A stretch of DNA of 64,000 bases from Roseivivax halotolerans (GTDB lineage Bacteria > Pseudomonadota > Alphaproteobacteria > Rhodobacterales > Rhodobacteraceae), in the NCBI RefSeq assembly GCF_900115815.1, contig NZ_FOXV01000008.1, positions 1 through 64,000 on the forward strand, in the 5' to 3' direction. The notes beneath the pieces were generated by a model. It made no database searches. It was not told the DNA's origin and worked only from the letters and a program-made list of their open reading frames with translations. The translations under genes were made by a program, and so were the position numbers. Positions 42,896 through 54,861 of this stretch are shown here, piece by piece. Each line of letters begins with the position of its first letter. The first letter of the stretch is position 1.

Positions 42896-44938
42896 GTGAC
42901 ACATCGTTTTCTGAAGACCACCACGGCGCTGGTGCTGAGTGCGAGCCTCGCCATGCCGGCAGCGGTGACGGCGCAGAGCCTCGATCTTGGCATCGACGGG
43001 CTGCCGCCGGAACAGGCGATCGCGGAGCTGGAAGCAGCGCTCGATACGCCCGAGGTTCAGGCGGAGCCGGCCGTCGTTGCCCAGATCGAGCAGGAACTGC
43101 AGCGTCTCCGCGCCGAGGTCGAGTCCAATGCCGAAGCCGAAGCCGAAGCCGAAGCGGGGGCGGACGCGAATGCCGAGGCAGAAGCTGAGGCTGCGCCGGA
43201 AGACAGCGCAGTCGATGCGTCTGAACCTGCAGAGCCTGCCCAGCCTGCGGAGCCCGAAACGGCTTCCGAGCCCGCGGCAGCCGGAGAGCCCGCGGATGCG
43301 GCAGACGCGGCGCCCACCGAAGAGATGGAGCCAACGGACGACGCCGAGCCTACCGATCAGGCCGCGGAAAGTGGGCCTGTGGAAGAGCCCGCCGATGCGG
43401 AACCGATGGATGAAGCCCCCGATGCAGAGCCCGTAGAGGAGACCGCCGATACGGAGCCTGCGGACGAGCCCGCCGACGCAGAGCCGATGGACAGCGCTGC
43501 AGATGCCGCATCGACGGATGAGCCTACTGACGCACAGCCGACAGACAATTCGGCGGATGCCGAGCCGACGGATGATGGGGCTGCCGCCGAGCCGACGGAA
43601 GATGCGGCTGACGCGGAACCTATGGATACAGAGACGATGGACAACGCGGCAGACGCGGAGCCCACGGACGAAGCAACGGAGACCGAGCCCACGGACAGCG
43701 CCGTGTCAGAGCCGACGGACGGAGCGTCGGACGACGAACCGGCTCAGACCACGGATGCCGAGCCGACCGACGAGGCAGAAGAGGCCGAATCTGCGGAAGT
43801 GACGGCCGATACCGACGGTGAGGCCGCCGATCCGCAGGCCAGCGCCGACGCTGTCTCCGAGGACGATGCCGAAGCCGCGGCTGCAGCGGCCGCATCGGGC
43901 GACACCGAAGGCGCCGAAGTCGTCGAAGAGACCGTGACGGACGAGACGGCGCGTTCCTCGAATGAGGAATTCGACACTTCGATCCAGCAAGGCGCGGAAA
44001 ACGCTGCGCGCTCCGAGGATGATGACGACGACGAGGACGAGCGCAACGACGATGCTCTGCGCGGTGCCGCTGCGGGCCTTCTCGGTCTCGGCGCGCTTGC
44101 AGTGGGCGATCTTCTGCGCCCGAACGAGCAGGTCGTCTCCAACACCGGAGACCGCGTGGTCGTCGAGCGGGATGGTCAGTATCGTGTCCTGCGTAACGAC
44201 GACGCGCTGCTGCGCCAGCCGGGCAATGACGTGACCACGTATCGCTTCGACGACGGCTCGACGCGAACGGTTGTGACACGTGGCGACGGCTCCACGATCG
44301 AGACGATCCGCTCGCGCGATGGCCGCGTTCTGCGTCGCGTGCGAACGACGCCCAATGGTGACAGCGTGGTGCTCTTCGATGACACGCGTGAGGTCCAGCA
44401 GGTCAACCTGCAGGAGCTGCCGCAAACAACGGATCGCCGCGTCACGAACTTCCGTGATGTCGATCAGGATCAGCTGGCCAGCGCGCTTGCCGCGGTCGAG
44501 GCCCAGAACGTCGACCGGAGCTTCTCGCTCAACCAGATCCGCAACATCGATCCCGTCCGAAAGCTTGTGCCCGAGGTCAATGTCGACACGATCAACTTCG
44601 CGACCGGCTCTGCCGTGATCCAGGAAGCGGAGGCGCAGGAACTCTCGGCGCTGGGCAACGCGATCAGCCAGCTTATCGCGGAAAACCCGGGCGAGGTGTT
44701 CCTCATCGAAGGACATACGGATGCCGTCGGCTCCGCAAGCTACAACCTCGCGCTGTCCGACCGCCGTGCGGAATCGGTGGCGCTCGCGCTGACCGAGTAT
44801 TTCGACGTGCCGCCGGAGAACCTGGTCATCCAGGGCTATGGTGAGAGCGATCTTCTGGTTCAAACCGAAGAAAGCGAGATCCAGAACCGCCGCGCTGCAG
44901 TGCGCCGGATCACACCGTTGCTGAGCGCGAGCCGGTAA
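42896..44938 (+). CDS. OmpA family protein with long acidic low-complexity region
   Basis: A 680-residue exported protein. Residues 1-27 form a Sec signal; a Gln/Glu helix follows; then about residues 75-395 are an acidic repeat-like region built from Glu-Pro-Thr/Met-Asp and Ala-Asp-Ala-Glu units. After a short hydrophobic Gly/Leu segment near residue 405 and a beta-rich RDGQYRVLR-type region comes the peptidoglycan-binding OmpA domain (about 560-675, with GHTDAVGS and LSDRRAESV). The start is GTG at 42896 with AAAGGAGA before it. It probably links the envelope to peptidoglycan while extending an anionic tether. A terminator follows. Confidence 0.88.
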   Translation: MTHRFLKTTTALVLSASLAMPAAVTAQSLDLGIDGLPPEQAIAELEAALDTPEVQAEPAVVAQIEQELQRLRAEVESNAEAEAEAEAGADANAEAEAEAAPEDSAVDASEPAEPAQPAEPETASEPAAAGEPADAADAAPTEEMEPTDDAEPTDQAAESGPVEEPADAEPMDEAPDAEPVEETADTEPADEPADAEPMDSAADAASTDEPTDAQPTDNSADAEPTDDGAAAEPTEDAADAEPMDTETMDNAADAEPTDEATETEPTDSAVSEPTDGASDDEPAQTTDAEPTDEAEEAESAEVTADTDGEAADPQASADAVSEDDAEAAAAAAASGDTEGAEVVEETVTDETARSSNEEFDTSIQQGAENAARSEDDDDDEDERNDDALRGAAAGLLGLGALAVGDLLRPNEQVVSNTGDRVVVERDGQYRVLRNDDALLRQPGNDVTTYRFDDGSTRTVVTRGDGSTIETIRSRDGRVLRRVRTTPNGDSVVLFDDTREVQQVNLQELPQTTDRRVTNFRDVDQDQLASALAAVEAQNVDRSFSLNQIRNIDPVRKLVPEVNVDTINFATGSAVIQEAEAQELSALGNAISQLIAENPGEVFLIEGHTDAVGSASYNLALSDRRAESVALALTEYFDVPPENLVIQGYGESDLLVQTEESEIQNRRAAVRRITPLLSASR

Positions 44939-44961
44939 TTCGGTTCAGAAGCGGTCTTGAG

Positions 44962-44994
44962 ATGCCCCGCCGTCGCGCGGGGCATTTCTTTTTT
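44962..44994 (+). terminator. Rho-independent terminator after OmpA-family gene
   Basis: Nine-base stem ATGCCCCGC pairing with GCGGGGCAT, 6-base loop, then TTCTTTTTT, 24 bases after the stop codon. Confidence 0.92.
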
Positions 44995-44998
44995 GGGC

Positions 44999-45069
44999 AG
45001 GGGCTTTGCCCCTCTTGGCGGCAGGGCCGCCAATTCACCCCCGGTATTTTCGCCAACCCAAAGAGGTGG
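44999..45069 (+). repeat. Dispersed intergenic repeat, copy B
   Basis: Two short hairpins (AGGGGC with GCCCCT at 44999-45013; GGCGGC with GCCGCC at 45017-45031) and then the 27-base tail at 45043-45069 that matches copy A at 32041-32067 in 23 of 27 positions. It fills the space between the OmpA terminator and guaB. Confidence 0.7.
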
Positions 45070-45153
45070 GGTCGGCGCCTTGTCCAGCCGCCCCGCTCGG
45101 GAGATCGAAAAATGCGGAGCGGGCCTTTCCAACCGGGGCGTTGCATGCAATAG

Positions 45154-46641
<1,488 letters not shown>

Positions 46642-46652
46642 GCAGGGCGCGC

Positions 46653-47810
46653 GTGACTCCGGGAGCCCGAGTTCAGGCCGCGATCGAGGTGATCGACAAG
46701 GTGCGCGCCGGAATGGCGACGGAGCAGGCGCTGACCCGCTGGGCGCGCGGCGCGCGCTATGCCGGGTCGAAAGACCGGGCCGCCGTGCGCGATCACGTTT
46801 TCGACGCGCTGCGGATGTGGCGCTCCGCGGCAGAGCGCGGCGGCGGCGAGTCCGGCCGACACCGAATGCTCGGTGTGCTGTTGCTTCAGGGCAAGGACCC
46901 GGCAGAGCTGTTCACTGGCGAGGGGCACGCGCCCGCGTGTCTGGCTGAGGATGAGGGGGGCTCTGCCGAGCTTTCGGAGGAGGCGGTTCGGGATGTACCG
47001 GACTGGATCTGGGGTGCCTTTTTGGACGATCACGGTCCGGCAAAAGCAGCGGAGATCGCCCAGACCTTGAGGTGCCGCGCGCCAATAACCCTGCGGATCA
47101 ACGGCTTGATGGGTGATCCTAACGTAGCGCGTGAAGTTCTTGCTGAAGACGGTATTGAGACCCGCGCAAATCCGCGGGCGGATCTGGCGCTGACGGTCAC
47201 CGAGGGCGCGCGGCGTGTCGCGCAGTCACGCGCCTATCGCGATGGACTTGTCGAATTGCAGGACGCCGCCAGCCAAGCGGCGATCGAGGCGTTGCCGCTA
47301 AGTGTGGGCATGCGCGTTCTGGATTACTGCGCCGGAGGCGGCGGCAAGAGCCTGGCTTTGGCGGCGAGACTTGGCGGCGGACCTGTCTGGGCACACGATT
47401 CTGACAAAAAGCGGATGCGTGATTTGCCGGGCCGTGCAGAGCGGGCTGCGGCGGACATCCGGATCGTCGCGCGGCCAAAGGGGCCGTTCGATCTCATCCT
47501 TTGCGACGTGCCCTGTTCGGGCAGCGGCACTTGGCGGCGCGCACCGGAAGCAAAATGGCGTTTCGACAAGGAAGACTTGGCCGATTTGAGGAATGTGCAG
47601 CGTGAGATTTTGTCGGACGTTGCACCGATGCTGAGCGGCGAAGGTATCCTGGTATATGCGACATGCTCGGTCATGAGTGCCGAGAACGACCAGATCGTTT
47701 CCTGGTTTCTGTCCGAAAATCAGGACTTTGGCTTGCTGTCCTCACAGCAGGTTCTGCCGGATGAGGACGGCGATGGCTTCTATTACGCTATCCTGCGCCG
47801 CGCCGCGTAA
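46653..47810 (+). CDS. RsmB-type rRNA cytosine-C5 methyltransferase
   Basis: A 385-residue SAM-dependent RNA methyltransferase of the RsmB/NOP group. An N-terminal NusB-like part (residues 1-130) precedes the catalytic domain with LDYCAGGGGKSLALA near residue 224, DVPCSGSGTWRR with Cys288 and YATCSVMSAEN with Cys338, the expected two-cysteine active site. It starts with GTG, 11 bases after guaB. 16S rRNA is the usual substrate of the group; assignment to RsmB itself is likely but not certain. Confidence 0.87.
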   Translation: MTPGARVQAAIEVIDKVRAGMATEQALTRWARGARYAGSKDRAAVRDHVFDALRMWRSAAERGGGESGRHRMLGVLLLQGKDPAELFTGEGHAPACLAEDEGGSAELSEEAVRDVPDWIWGAFLDDHGPAKAAEIAQTLRCRAPITLRINGLMGDPNVAREVLAEDGIETRANPRADLALTVTEGARRVAQSRAYRDGLVELQDAASQAAIEALPLSVGMRVLDYCAGGGGKSLALAARLGGGPVWAHDSDKKRMRDLPGRAERAAADIRIVARPKGPFDLILCDVPCSGSGTWRRAPEAKWRFDKEDLADLRNVQREILSDVAPMLSGEGILVYATCSVMSAENDQIVSWFLSENQDFGLLSSQQVLPDEDGDGFYYAILRRAA

Positions 47811-47896
47811 ACTGCGAAGATCCACCGGCCTGTTTAGTATTTGTTAACGCATTTCTGCGAGTCTGATCGGGACGTTACTCGTTTTGGAAGGGTCTC

Positions 47897-50140
47897 ATGG
47901 TCGGCAGCGGGCGGGCCCTCTCGCATCGGGACACCTGGTTGCTCCTTGCGGCGGCGTCTCTGATCGTCGCGGGCTCGGCGCTTGCGCTGACGACTGCTGC
48001 GATGCCCGCGCCTTTCTGGCTATGGGCACCCGCGATCCCCGCGCTTCTCCTGTGGATCTACCGGCATCGAGGTGCATTGTCGCCCGAGGCCCGCCTTGTC
48101 GCGTTCATAGCCGAGGATCCGGTTGCCTGCCTGCTGACCGATAAGCGCGGGCGGATCGTGTTGGCCAACCGGGTGGCCCGAGAAACGATGGCGGCCATTC
48201 CCGAAATTCCGCTGCGCGACGTCATCGCCGTGGCGGCTGGCCCTTTCGACGTCGATACCATGATCGCCGCGGCGGATGCCAAAGGCCGCGATGTCGCGCG
48301 GCTCGATGCCCAGGATATGAGCTACATCGTGTCCGCGCGTGTCATCGGACCTCGCCTTCTTTGGCGGTTCGATCCGCTTCCCATGTCGAATACAAGCGTG
48401 CCAATCCTGTCTGTCGGCCGGCGCGGCGCGATCCTGTCGATGAACCGTGCAGCGCGGGACCTGATCGGACAGCGGCCTCGCAATACCGGTCAGCTCGTGG
48501 CGGATCCGCCGATCGACGTGGACCGGATCTATCGCATCAAGACGCGGGACGGGCCGCGCGATATGCAGGTCTCGATTCTCAACGAGGCGCCGGGCCGCCG
48601 CGAGATCGCGCTCCTCGAGATCGAGGAGGCGTCAAGCATCTCCGCGGATCGCTCGGAGAACGTGCCCGTTGCGATGCTGAAACTGCGGCAGGACGGCACG
48701 ATCATCTCCGCGACCGAAGCCGCGCGCGCGCTGCTCGGACATGACGACGTCGACGACACGCCGCTCGCCCGCTACATGGAGGGGCTTGGCCGTGCCATCC
48801 CGGATTGGCTGGCGGAAGCCGCGAAAAACGCCGGCGTGCCCAAGGCAGAGTTTCTGAGGCTGACGCGCGAGGATCGTGAAGCCTTCGTGCAAGTCACGCT
48901 CAGCCGCGTCGTGGAAGATCGTCGCACCATACTGATCGCCGTCATGCACGATGCGACGGAGTTCAAGTCGCTCGAGGCGCAGTTCAACCAAAGCCAGAAA
49001 ATGCAGGCCATCGGGGAACTCGCCGGTGGTATCGCACATGATTTCAACAATGTTCTCACCGCGATTTCAGGGCATTGCGAGTTGATGCTGATGCGTCATG
49101 ATCCGGGCGATCCGGATTACGCGGACCTCGTGCAAATCGACGAGAACACCAATCGCGCGGCGGGCCTTGTAGGGCAGCTTCTGGCGTTCTCGCGCAAGCA
49201 GACCCTACGCCCGACGATGCTGGATCTGCGTGAGCTTCTGGCCGATCTCGCGCATCTGCTCAACCGGCTGGTTGGCGAGAACCTGCAGCTCATCCTTTTA
49301 CACGATCCTCTTCTGCCGCCCGTCCGGGGCGACCGGCGCAAGCTCGAACAGGTCATCATGAACCTCGTCGTCAATGCGCGTGACGCAATGGAAGCTGGCG
49401 GCGATATCGTCGTCTCAACCGAGGAGCTTTACCTGGAGGCACCGCTGCGACGCGATGGCGCAACAGTGCCCGAGGGTCGCTACGCCGTGATCCGGGTCAG
49501 CGATCGCGGCTGCGGTATCGCGGAGGACAAGCTCGGCAAGATCTTCGAGCCGTTCTATACGACCAAAAGCCTCGGGAAAGGCACGGGTCTTGGCCTCTCG
49601 ACCGCCTACGGCATCGTCAAGCAGACGGGCGGGTTCATCTTCGCAGATTCGGAAGAGGGGATCGGGACGACCTTCACGCTCTACTTGCCTGCCTTCGAGG
49701 GCGAGCACGCCGAGATTGTCGAGCCGGATCCGCTGCAAACATCCAAATTCGCGCAGCCGACGGGCGGCGTCATACTTCTTGTCGAGGATGAAGCGCCGGT
49801 CAGGGCCTTCGCCAGCCGCGCGCTGACGCTTAGCGGCTATACAGTGATCGAGGCGGAACATGCGGCCGCCGCGCTCGAATTGCTTCAGGATCCCTCGTTT
49901 ATGGTCGATCTCGTCGTCTCGGACGTTCTCATGCCGGGTCTCGATGGTCCGACCTGGATCGAGAAGGCGCGCGAGACACGGCCTACACTCCCGGTCGTCT
50001 TCGTGTCGGGCTATGCCGAGGATGCGCTGCACCGCGCGTCGGGTGCGCTCGAGAATTCTGCCTTCCTGCAAAAGCCGTTTTCGCTGAAAGCGCTTGCTGA
50101 GTCCGTGGCCGTGATGCTTGCCGACCGACGTGCGGATTAG
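47897..50140 (+). CDS. cckA: Cell-cycle hybrid histidine kinase CckA
   Basis: A 747-residue membrane sensor that phosphorylates ChpT and through it the master regulator CtrA in alphaproteobacteria. Two N-terminal membrane helices (about residues 14-35 and 42-57), PAS-like regions, then the histidine box GGIAHDFNNVLTA with His381, the HATPase N and G boxes (NLVVNARDAM near 495; GTGLGLSTAYGIV near 565) and a receiver domain with Asp676 in VSDVLMPGLDG. The Phe/Asn-rich histidine box is typical of CckA. It is followed by convergent moeA. Confidence 0.93.
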   Translation: MVGSGRALSHRDTWLLLAAASLIVAGSALALTTAAMPAPFWLWAPAIPALLLWIYRHRGALSPEARLVAFIAEDPVACLLTDKRGRIVLANRVARETMAAIPEIPLRDVIAVAAGPFDVDTMIAAADAKGRDVARLDAQDMSYIVSARVIGPRLLWRFDPLPMSNTSVPILSVGRRGAILSMNRAARDLIGQRPRNTGQLVADPPIDVDRIYRIKTRDGPRDMQVSILNEAPGRREIALLEIEEASSISADRSENVPVAMLKLRQDGTIISATEAARALLGHDDVDDTPLARYMEGLGRAIPDWLAEAAKNAGVPKAEFLRLTREDREAFVQVTLSRVVEDRRTILIAVMHDATEFKSLEAQFNQSQKMQAIGELAGGIAHDFNNVLTAISGHCELMLMRHDPGDPDYADLVQIDENTNRAAGLVGQLLAFSRKQTLRPTMLDLRELLADLAHLLNRLVGENLQLILLHDPLLPPVRGDRRKLEQVIMNLVVNARDAMEAGGDIVVSTEELYLEAPLRRDGATVPEGRYAVIRVSDRGCGIAEDKLGKIFEPFYTTKSLGKGTGLGLSTAYGIVKQTGGFIFADSEEGIGTTFTLYLPAFEGEHAEIVEPDPLQTSKFAQPTGGVILLVEDEAPVRAFASRALTLSGYTVIEAEHAAAALELLQDPSFMVDLVVSDVLMPGLDGPTWIEKARETRPTLPVVFVSGYAEDALHRASGALENSAFLQKPFSLKALAESVAVMLADRRAD

Positions 50141-50173
50141 CGATGGCTGCAGCCAAGCGCGCTTAACACCGGG

Positions 50174-51343
50174 TCAGCCGATGTGCAGCACGTCAACCTC
50201 GGAACCCGCGTTGCGCGCAGGATCATGTGGCGGTCGAATGACCAGGGCATCGGCCTGGCTCAGCACCGAAAGAAGGCTGGAATCCTGCCGCTCAAGGACG
50301 CGTACCCCATCCGCGCTGATTTTCGCGCGCATGTAATGCTCGCGCGGGCCGTTGGCTTCAATCGCCTCTGAGATCGGCAGCGTGATCCGGGGCGCGGGCG
50401 CGGCAGGCAGTCCCTGCATGGCGCGAAGAACCGGCGCGACGAAGACATGGCCACACACCATCGCGGAGACCGGATTACCCGGAAGCCCGATCATCATCGC
50501 CGCGCCAAGCCGCCCAGCCATCAGTGGTTTTCCCGGGCGCATAGCGACCTTGTAGAATGCGCGCTCGAGACCGGCTTCGCCCGACACCGCCGCAACGAGG
50601 TCATGATCGCCGACCGAAGCGCCGCCAACGGTGATCACAAGGTCCGCATCACCCACAAGGTCCAGCACGGCGCCAAGCGCCGCGCGCGTATCCCGAGCGA
50701 TGGGCAGGAGCCGAACCTCTGCACCTTCTGCCTCGAACAGCGCAGCCAAGCCGTAAGTGTTCGACGCGATGATCTGGTCGGTGCCAGGCATCTCTCCGGG
50801 GCTAACAAGCTCGTCGCCTGTCGCGATGATGGCCACGCGGGGTTTCCGGGCGACCACCGGAGCGGCGACGTTCATCGAGGCCAGAAGCGCGATATCGCTC
50901 GGGGAGAGCCGGCGCGGTGCGGTGAGCCGCGCGCCAGCCAGGAAATCCGTGCCGGACGGCCGGATATGAGATCCGGGCGGGGAGGTCTCGGTGATGCGGA
51001 TCTCGTCGCCGTCGCGCTCGACGTCCTCCTGGATCACGACGCGATCCGCGCCATCAGGCACGGGCGCGCCGGTAAAGATCCGCACCGCTTCGCCGGCGAA
51101 AAGCGCGCGCGCGAAACGATGGCCGGCCGCTGCCTCTCCGACAACACGCAATACCGTGCCGCTCTCGCCCTCGGCTGTTGCGTATCCATCCATTGCCGAC
51201 GCGGGAAAGGGCGGCTGATCCCGCGTCGCCACGACATCCTGCGCCAGCACGCGGCCCGCCGCCTCCCGCAAGGATACGGTCTCTGCGGCCGAGCGCGGGG
51301 TCAGCTCGAACAGCGCTTCAAGCGCCGCCGCGACGGAGATCAC
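50174..51343 (-). CDS. moeA: Molybdopterin molybdotransferase MoeA
   Basis: Inserts molybdate into molybdopterin-AMP to make molybdenum cofactor. The 389-residue product has [10 protein letters not shown] near residue 45, TGDELV near 175, and GGASVGDHD and LPGNPVSA further on. It starts with GTG in a GTGA overlap with the moaC stop. It ends the minus-strand trpGD-ung-trpC-moaC-moeA run. Confidence 0.96.
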   Translation of the reverse strand: MISVAAALEALFELTPRSAAETVSLREAAGRVLAQDVVATRDQPPFPASAMDGYATAEGESGTVLRVVGEAAAGHRFARALFAGEAVRIFTGAPVPDGADRVVIQEDVERDGDEIRITETSPPGSHIRPSGTDFLAGARLTAPRRLSPSDIALLASMNVAAPVVARKPRVAIIATGDELVSPGEMPGTDQIIASNTYGLAALFEAEGAEVRLLPIARDTRAALGAVLDLVGDADLVITVGGASVGDHDLVAAVSGEAGLERAFYKVAMRPGKPLMAGRLGAAMMIGLPGNPVSAMVCGHVFVAPVLRAMQGLPAAPAPRITLPISEAIEANGPREHYMRAKISADGVRVLERQDSSLLSVLSQADALVIRPPHDPARNAGSEVDVLHIG

Positions 51344-51819
51344 GGTGCCTCGTAGCGGCCCGATTTGCCGCCATCCTTGAGGGCGACATGCACGCCGCCG
51401 ATCTCCATGCCTTTGTCGACCGCCTTGACCATGTCGTAGATCGTCAGCGCGGCGGTCGACACGGCGGTCAGCGCCTCCATTTCCACGCCGGTCTGGCCAG
51501 TGGTCTTGACCGTAGCCTCGATCCTGAGGCCGGGCAGATCCGCGTCCGGCGAGATCTCGACCGACACCTTGGTGATCGGCAAGGGATGGCAGAGCGGGAT
51601 CAGCTCGGGCGTCTTCTTCGCGCCCATGATCCCGGCAAGCCGTGCAACCCCGATCACGTCGCCCTTCTTGGCGCGCCCTTCGGTGATCATCTCAAAGGTT
51701 TCGGGGGCCATGCGGACCCAGCCGCGCGCTACCGCGATGCGCGCCGTCGTCGCCTTGTCCGAGACATCGACCATATGCGCGTCGCCCTTGGCGTCAAAAT
51801 GCGTGAGCCCGCCTGACAT
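51340..51819 (-). CDS. moaC: Cyclic pyranopterin monophosphate synthase MoaC
   Basis: Acts after MoaA in the first stage of molybdenum cofactor synthesis. The 159-residue product has [15 protein letters not shown] at the start, [12 protein letters not shown] near residue 75 and [11 protein letters not shown] near 110, all family landmarks. It lies three bases after trpC and overlaps moeA. Confidence 0.96.
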   Translation of the reverse strand: MSGGLTHFDAKGDAHMVDVSDKATTARIAVARGWVRMAPETFEMITEGRAKKGDVIGVARLAGIMGAKKTPELIPLCHPLPITKVSVEISPDADLPGLRIEATVKTTGQTGVEMEALTAVSTAALTIYDMVKAVDKGMEIGGVHVALKDGGKSGRYEAP

Positions 51820-51822
51820 CGC

Positions 51823-52623
51823 TCAGGCCACCGGATCCGCAAGAAGGCGCGCGGTGGCTGCCTCCACATTGTCTTCGCGCATCAGGCTCTCGCCCACGAG
51901 GAAGGAGCGCACGCCCGCCTCTGCCATTTCGGCGAGGTGAGCGGGCGTGGACAGCCCCGATTCCGAGACGACCAGCGCATCCTCAGGCATCGCCTTGGCG
52001 AGCCGGCGCGTCGTCTCGAGCGATGTCTCGAACGTGTGCAGATCGCGGTTGTTCACGCCGATGAGCCGTGACTTGAGGCGCAGCGCGCGGTCCAGCTCGT
52101 CCTCGTTATGCACTTCGATCAGGACGTCCATGCCCCAATCCAGCGCGACGGCCTCGAGCTCGGCGGCCTGGCCATCCTCAAGCGAGGCCATGATCAGAAG
52201 AATGCAATCGGCGTGCAGCGAGCGCGCTTCGACCACCTGGTACGGATCGTAGATGAAGTCCTTGCGCAGAGCGGGCAGGCGGGTCGCGTTCCGCGCCTGG
52301 CTGAGATAGGGCTTTGCGCCTTTGAAGCTCGGCATGTCGGTCAGGACCGAGAGGCACGTCGCGCCGCCGCGTTCATAGGCTTCGGCCAGCGCGGCTGGAT
52401 CGAAATCGTCGCGGATGAGACCCTTGGACGGCGAGGCCTTCTTCACCTCCGCAATGAGCCCGTAGCCAGCGCCCTGCGCGGTCCTGAGGCTTTCTGCGAA
52501 GGGGCGCAGCTCGGAGGCGTTCTTCGCCGCTTCCTCGACGAGGTCGAGCGGCATGGTCGCCTTGTCGGCGGCGATCTCCTGAAGCTTGTAGGCCTTGATC
52601 TTGTCCAGAATGGTCTCTGTCAT
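51823..52623 (-). CDS. trpC: Indole-3-glycerol phosphate synthase
   Basis: Closes the indole ring in tryptophan synthesis. The 266-residue product has the [10 protein letters not shown] motif near residue 55, the [12 protein letters not shown] segment near 120, [11 protein letters not shown] near 185 and VSESGL near 210. The ATG at 52623 overlaps the stop of ung (ATGA). No trpF-like gene is adjacent. Confidence 0.96.
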   Translation of the reverse strand: MTETILDKIKAYKLQEIAADKATMPLDLVEEAAKNASELRPFAESLRTAQGAGYGLIAEVKKASPSKGLIRDDFDPAALAEAYERGGATCLSVLTDMPSFKGAKPYLSQARNATRLPALRKDFIYDPYQVVEARSLHADCILLIMASLEDGQAAELEAVALDWGMDVLIEVHNEDELDRALRLKSRLIGVNNRDLHTFETSLETTRRLAKAMPEDALVVSESGLSTPAHLAEMAEAGVRSFLVGESLMREDNVEAATARLLADPVA

Positions 52624-53273
52624 GTCCTCGTCCAGTTGATTTCGGGTTCGCCTCGTGACGTAAGCCAAGCGTTGATCCGCGAAAAGGGCCGCGAGCCGAA
52701 AAAGCCCCGACGCGCCGAAAGTGGCGAGGGATGCGGCGCGGTCAGGATAAGGTGGTCCGAGCCGCGAATGAAGGGCTGGAATGCCTGTGCTTGCGCGCCC
52801 CAGAGCACGAAGGCGCGGGGCCGATCCGAGAGCCGCGTGAGGATCTCTTCAGTCAGCCGCTGCCAGCCGAGCCTCCGGTGCCCGCCCGCGTCGCCTGCAG
52901 GGACCGACAGCGCGGTGTTGAGAAGGAGGACGCCTTCTTCAGCCCACCCTGAAAGGTCTCCCTCGTCTCGCCGCACACCAAGGTCGCCCTCCAACTCTTT
53001 GAAAATGTTGCGAAGTGAGCGGGGCAGGGGGCGCGTGCCAGCCGTCACCGAAAATGCCAGCCCGTTGGCGTGGCCCGGGGTCGGATAGGGATCTTGCCCG
53101 AGGATCACGGCGCGGATGCTCTCTGGCGGGCTCTCCTCCAGCGCTGCGAAGCGCAACTCAGCCGGTGGCAGGATCAGCCGATCCTCCGCCTCGAGTTGTG
53201 CCGCGATCCGGGGCCAGTCCTTTGCAAAGAAATCCAGATGCGCCCAGTCGCGCGGGATGGCAGGCGCGCTCAC
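52620..53273 (-). CDS. ung: Uracil-DNA glycosylase, family 1
   Basis: Removes uracil from DNA to start base-excision repair. The 217-residue product has the catalytic [17 protein letters not shown] near residue 60 (with the Asp), LLLNTALSV near 115 and [11 protein letters not shown] near 180. It starts with GTG overlapping the trpD stop (GTGA) and its own stop overlaps the trpC start (ATGA). It is thus embedded in the tryptophan operon, an unusual position for a repair gene. Confidence 0.95.
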   Translation of the reverse strand: MSAPAIPRDWAHLDFFAKDWPRIAAQLEAEDRLILPPAELRFAALEESPPESIRAVILGQDPYPTPGHANGLAFSVTAGTRPLPRSLRNIFKELEGDLGVRRDEGDLSGWAEEGVLLLNTALSVPAGDAGGHRRLGWQRLTEEILTRLSDRPRAFVLWGAQAQAFQPFIRGSDHLILTAPHPSPLSARRGFFGSRPFSRINAWLTSRGEPEINWTRT

Positions 53274-54283
53274 GCTTGGCTCAGCCGCGCCAGCGCCTCA
53301 ACCCGCGCCTTCGCTGCGCCGCTATCGAGCGCTTCAGCCGCCATCGCCGCGCCTTCGCGAAGGTCGCCCGCGCGCTCCGCGACGAGAAGCGCGGCTGCGG
53401 AGTTCAGAAGAACCGCATCTCGATACGCGCCGGGCGCACCGTCGAGAAGCGCGCGGAAGGCCTTGCCGTTCTCTTCCGGCGTACCGCCCAGAATGGCCTC
53501 GAACGGATGCTCGGACAGGCCCGCATCTTCGGGATGGATGTCGAACTCGGTGATCGCGCCGTCTTTCAGCTCGGCGACATAGCTCTCGCCGGCGATGGAA
53601 AGCTCGTCCGTCCCGTCGCCGCCGTGGACAAGCCAGGCCGCTTCAGAGCCAAGGCCCATCAGCGTCTCCGCCATCGGCCGGATCATCGCGCGCGAGAATG
53701 CACCTGTGAGTTGCCGTTTCACCCCCGCCGGGTTGGTGAGCGGGCCGAGGATATTGAAGATGGTGCGGGTGCCGAGCTCCATCCGCGTCGGACCGACATG
53801 GGCCATCGCCGGGTGGTGCATCGGCGCCATCATGAAGCAGATGCCGGCGTCCTTCAGGATCGCGCCGACGCGGTCGGCCTCGACCATCACGTTGACGCCC
53901 ATCTGCGTCAGGGCATCGGCGGACCCGGATCTGGACGAGAGGTTCCGGTTGCCGTGCTTTGCCACGGTCACCCCCGCGCCAGCGACAACGAAGGCCGTCG
54001 CGGTGGAGATGTTGAGCGTGCCTTTGCCATCGCCACCAGTGCCGACGATGTCCATCGCGCCTTCGGGCGCGGTCACCTTGTGGCACTTGGCGCGCATGAC
54101 GCGGGCGGCGGCGGTGTATTCGGCGACGCTCTCTCCTCGCGTACGCAAGGCCATGAGGAACCCGCCGATCTGCGACGGTGTCGCCTCGCCCTCGAAGAGA
54201 AGCGTGAAGGCGCGGTCGGCTTCTTCGGGCGTCAGCGGACGCTCGGCGGCGGCGCCGATCAGCGCTTTCATCCCGTCGCTCAT
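53270..54283 (-). CDS. trpD: Anthranilate phosphoribosyltransferase
   Basis: Transfers phosphoribose to anthranilate in tryptophan synthesis. The 337-residue product has the PRPP-binding [14 protein letters not shown] near residue 80 and [15 protein letters not shown] near 105. Its ATG overlaps the trpG stop and its stop overlaps the ung GTG. Confidence 0.96.
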   Translation of the reverse strand: MSDGMKALIGAAAERPLTPEEADRAFTLLFEGEATPSQIGGFLMALRTRGESVAEYTAAARVMRAKCHKVTAPEGAMDIVGTGGDGKGTLNISTATAFVVAGAGVTVAKHGNRNLSSRSGSADALTQMGVNVMVEADRVGAILKDAGICFMMAPMHHPAMAHVGPTRMELGTRTIFNILGPLTNPAGVKRQLTGAFSRAMIRPMAETLMGLGSEAAWLVHGGDGTDELSIAGESYVAELKDGAITEFDIHPEDAGLSEHPFEAILGGTPEENGKAFRALLDGAPGAYRDAVLLNSAAALLVAERAGDLREGAAMAAEALDSGAAKARVEALARLSQA

Positions 54284-54861
54284 GCGGGCACCGGAAGAAG
54301 ATCGGTGAAATTCTTCAGCAGCTTGTGACCATGCTGGGAGGCGATGCTTTCGGGGTGGAACTGCACCCCGTGGATCGGCAGCGTCTTGTGCGAGAGCCCC
54401 ATGATCGTTCCATCCTCGAGCGATGCCGTCACCTCGAGGCAGTCGGGCAGTCCGTCGCGCGAGACGACGAGGCTGTGATAGCGCGTCGCCTCGAAGGGCG
54501 ACGGCAGGCCAGCAAAGACCCCGCCCCCTTCATGCGTGATCCGTCCCATCTTGCCGTGCACGATCTCCGAATGCCGCTGCACGGTTCCGCCGAAGGCCTG
54601 GCCGATGGTCTGATGACCAAGACACACGCCCATGAGCGGCGTTCCGGTTTCTGCGGCGGCGTGGGTCAGCGCAAGACAGATCCCGGCCTGATCCGGATCG
54701 CAGGGGCCGGGCGACAGAAGGATGCCCGCGGGGTTCATCGCCATCGCCTCCTGCACGTTGAGTGCATCGTTGCGGCGCACGACGACCTCGCTGCCCAGTT
54801 CCCCGAGATAATGCACGAGGTTGTAGGTGAAGCTGTCGTAATTATCGATCAGGAGGAGCAT
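54280..54861 (-). CDS. trpG: Anthranilate synthase component II (glutamine amidotransferase)
   Basis: Supplies ammonia from glutamine for anthranilate formation by TrpE. The 193-residue product has [14 protein letters not shown] near residue 78 with the nucleophilic Cys, and [10 protein letters not shown] near 165 with the catalytic His and Glu. The ATG at 54861 gives the standard [13 protein letters not shown] start. It leads the run toward moeA. trpE is not in the window; the divergent gene upstream is a YibQ-like protein. Confidence 0.95.
   Translation of the reverse strand: MLLLIDNYDSFTYNLVHYLGELGSEVVVRRNDALNVQEAMAMNPAGILLSPGPCDPDQAGICLALTHAAAETGTPLMGVCLGHQTIGQAFGGTVQRHSEIVHGKMGRITHEGGGVFAGLPSPFEATRYHSLVVSRDGLPDCLEVTASLEDGTIMGLSHKTLPIHGVQFHPESIASQHGHKLLKNFTDLLPVPA

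Noticed and set aside
43310-43800. Repeated short units resembling a tandem repeat or CRISPR-like array
   Set aside because: They are in-frame codons of the acidic part of the OmpA-family protein, with variable unit length and no spacers.
47830-47896. CtrA binding site before cckA
   Set aside because: TTAG-N6-TTAA is seen, but CtrA sites need TTAA-N7-TTAA; the spacing and first half do not fit.
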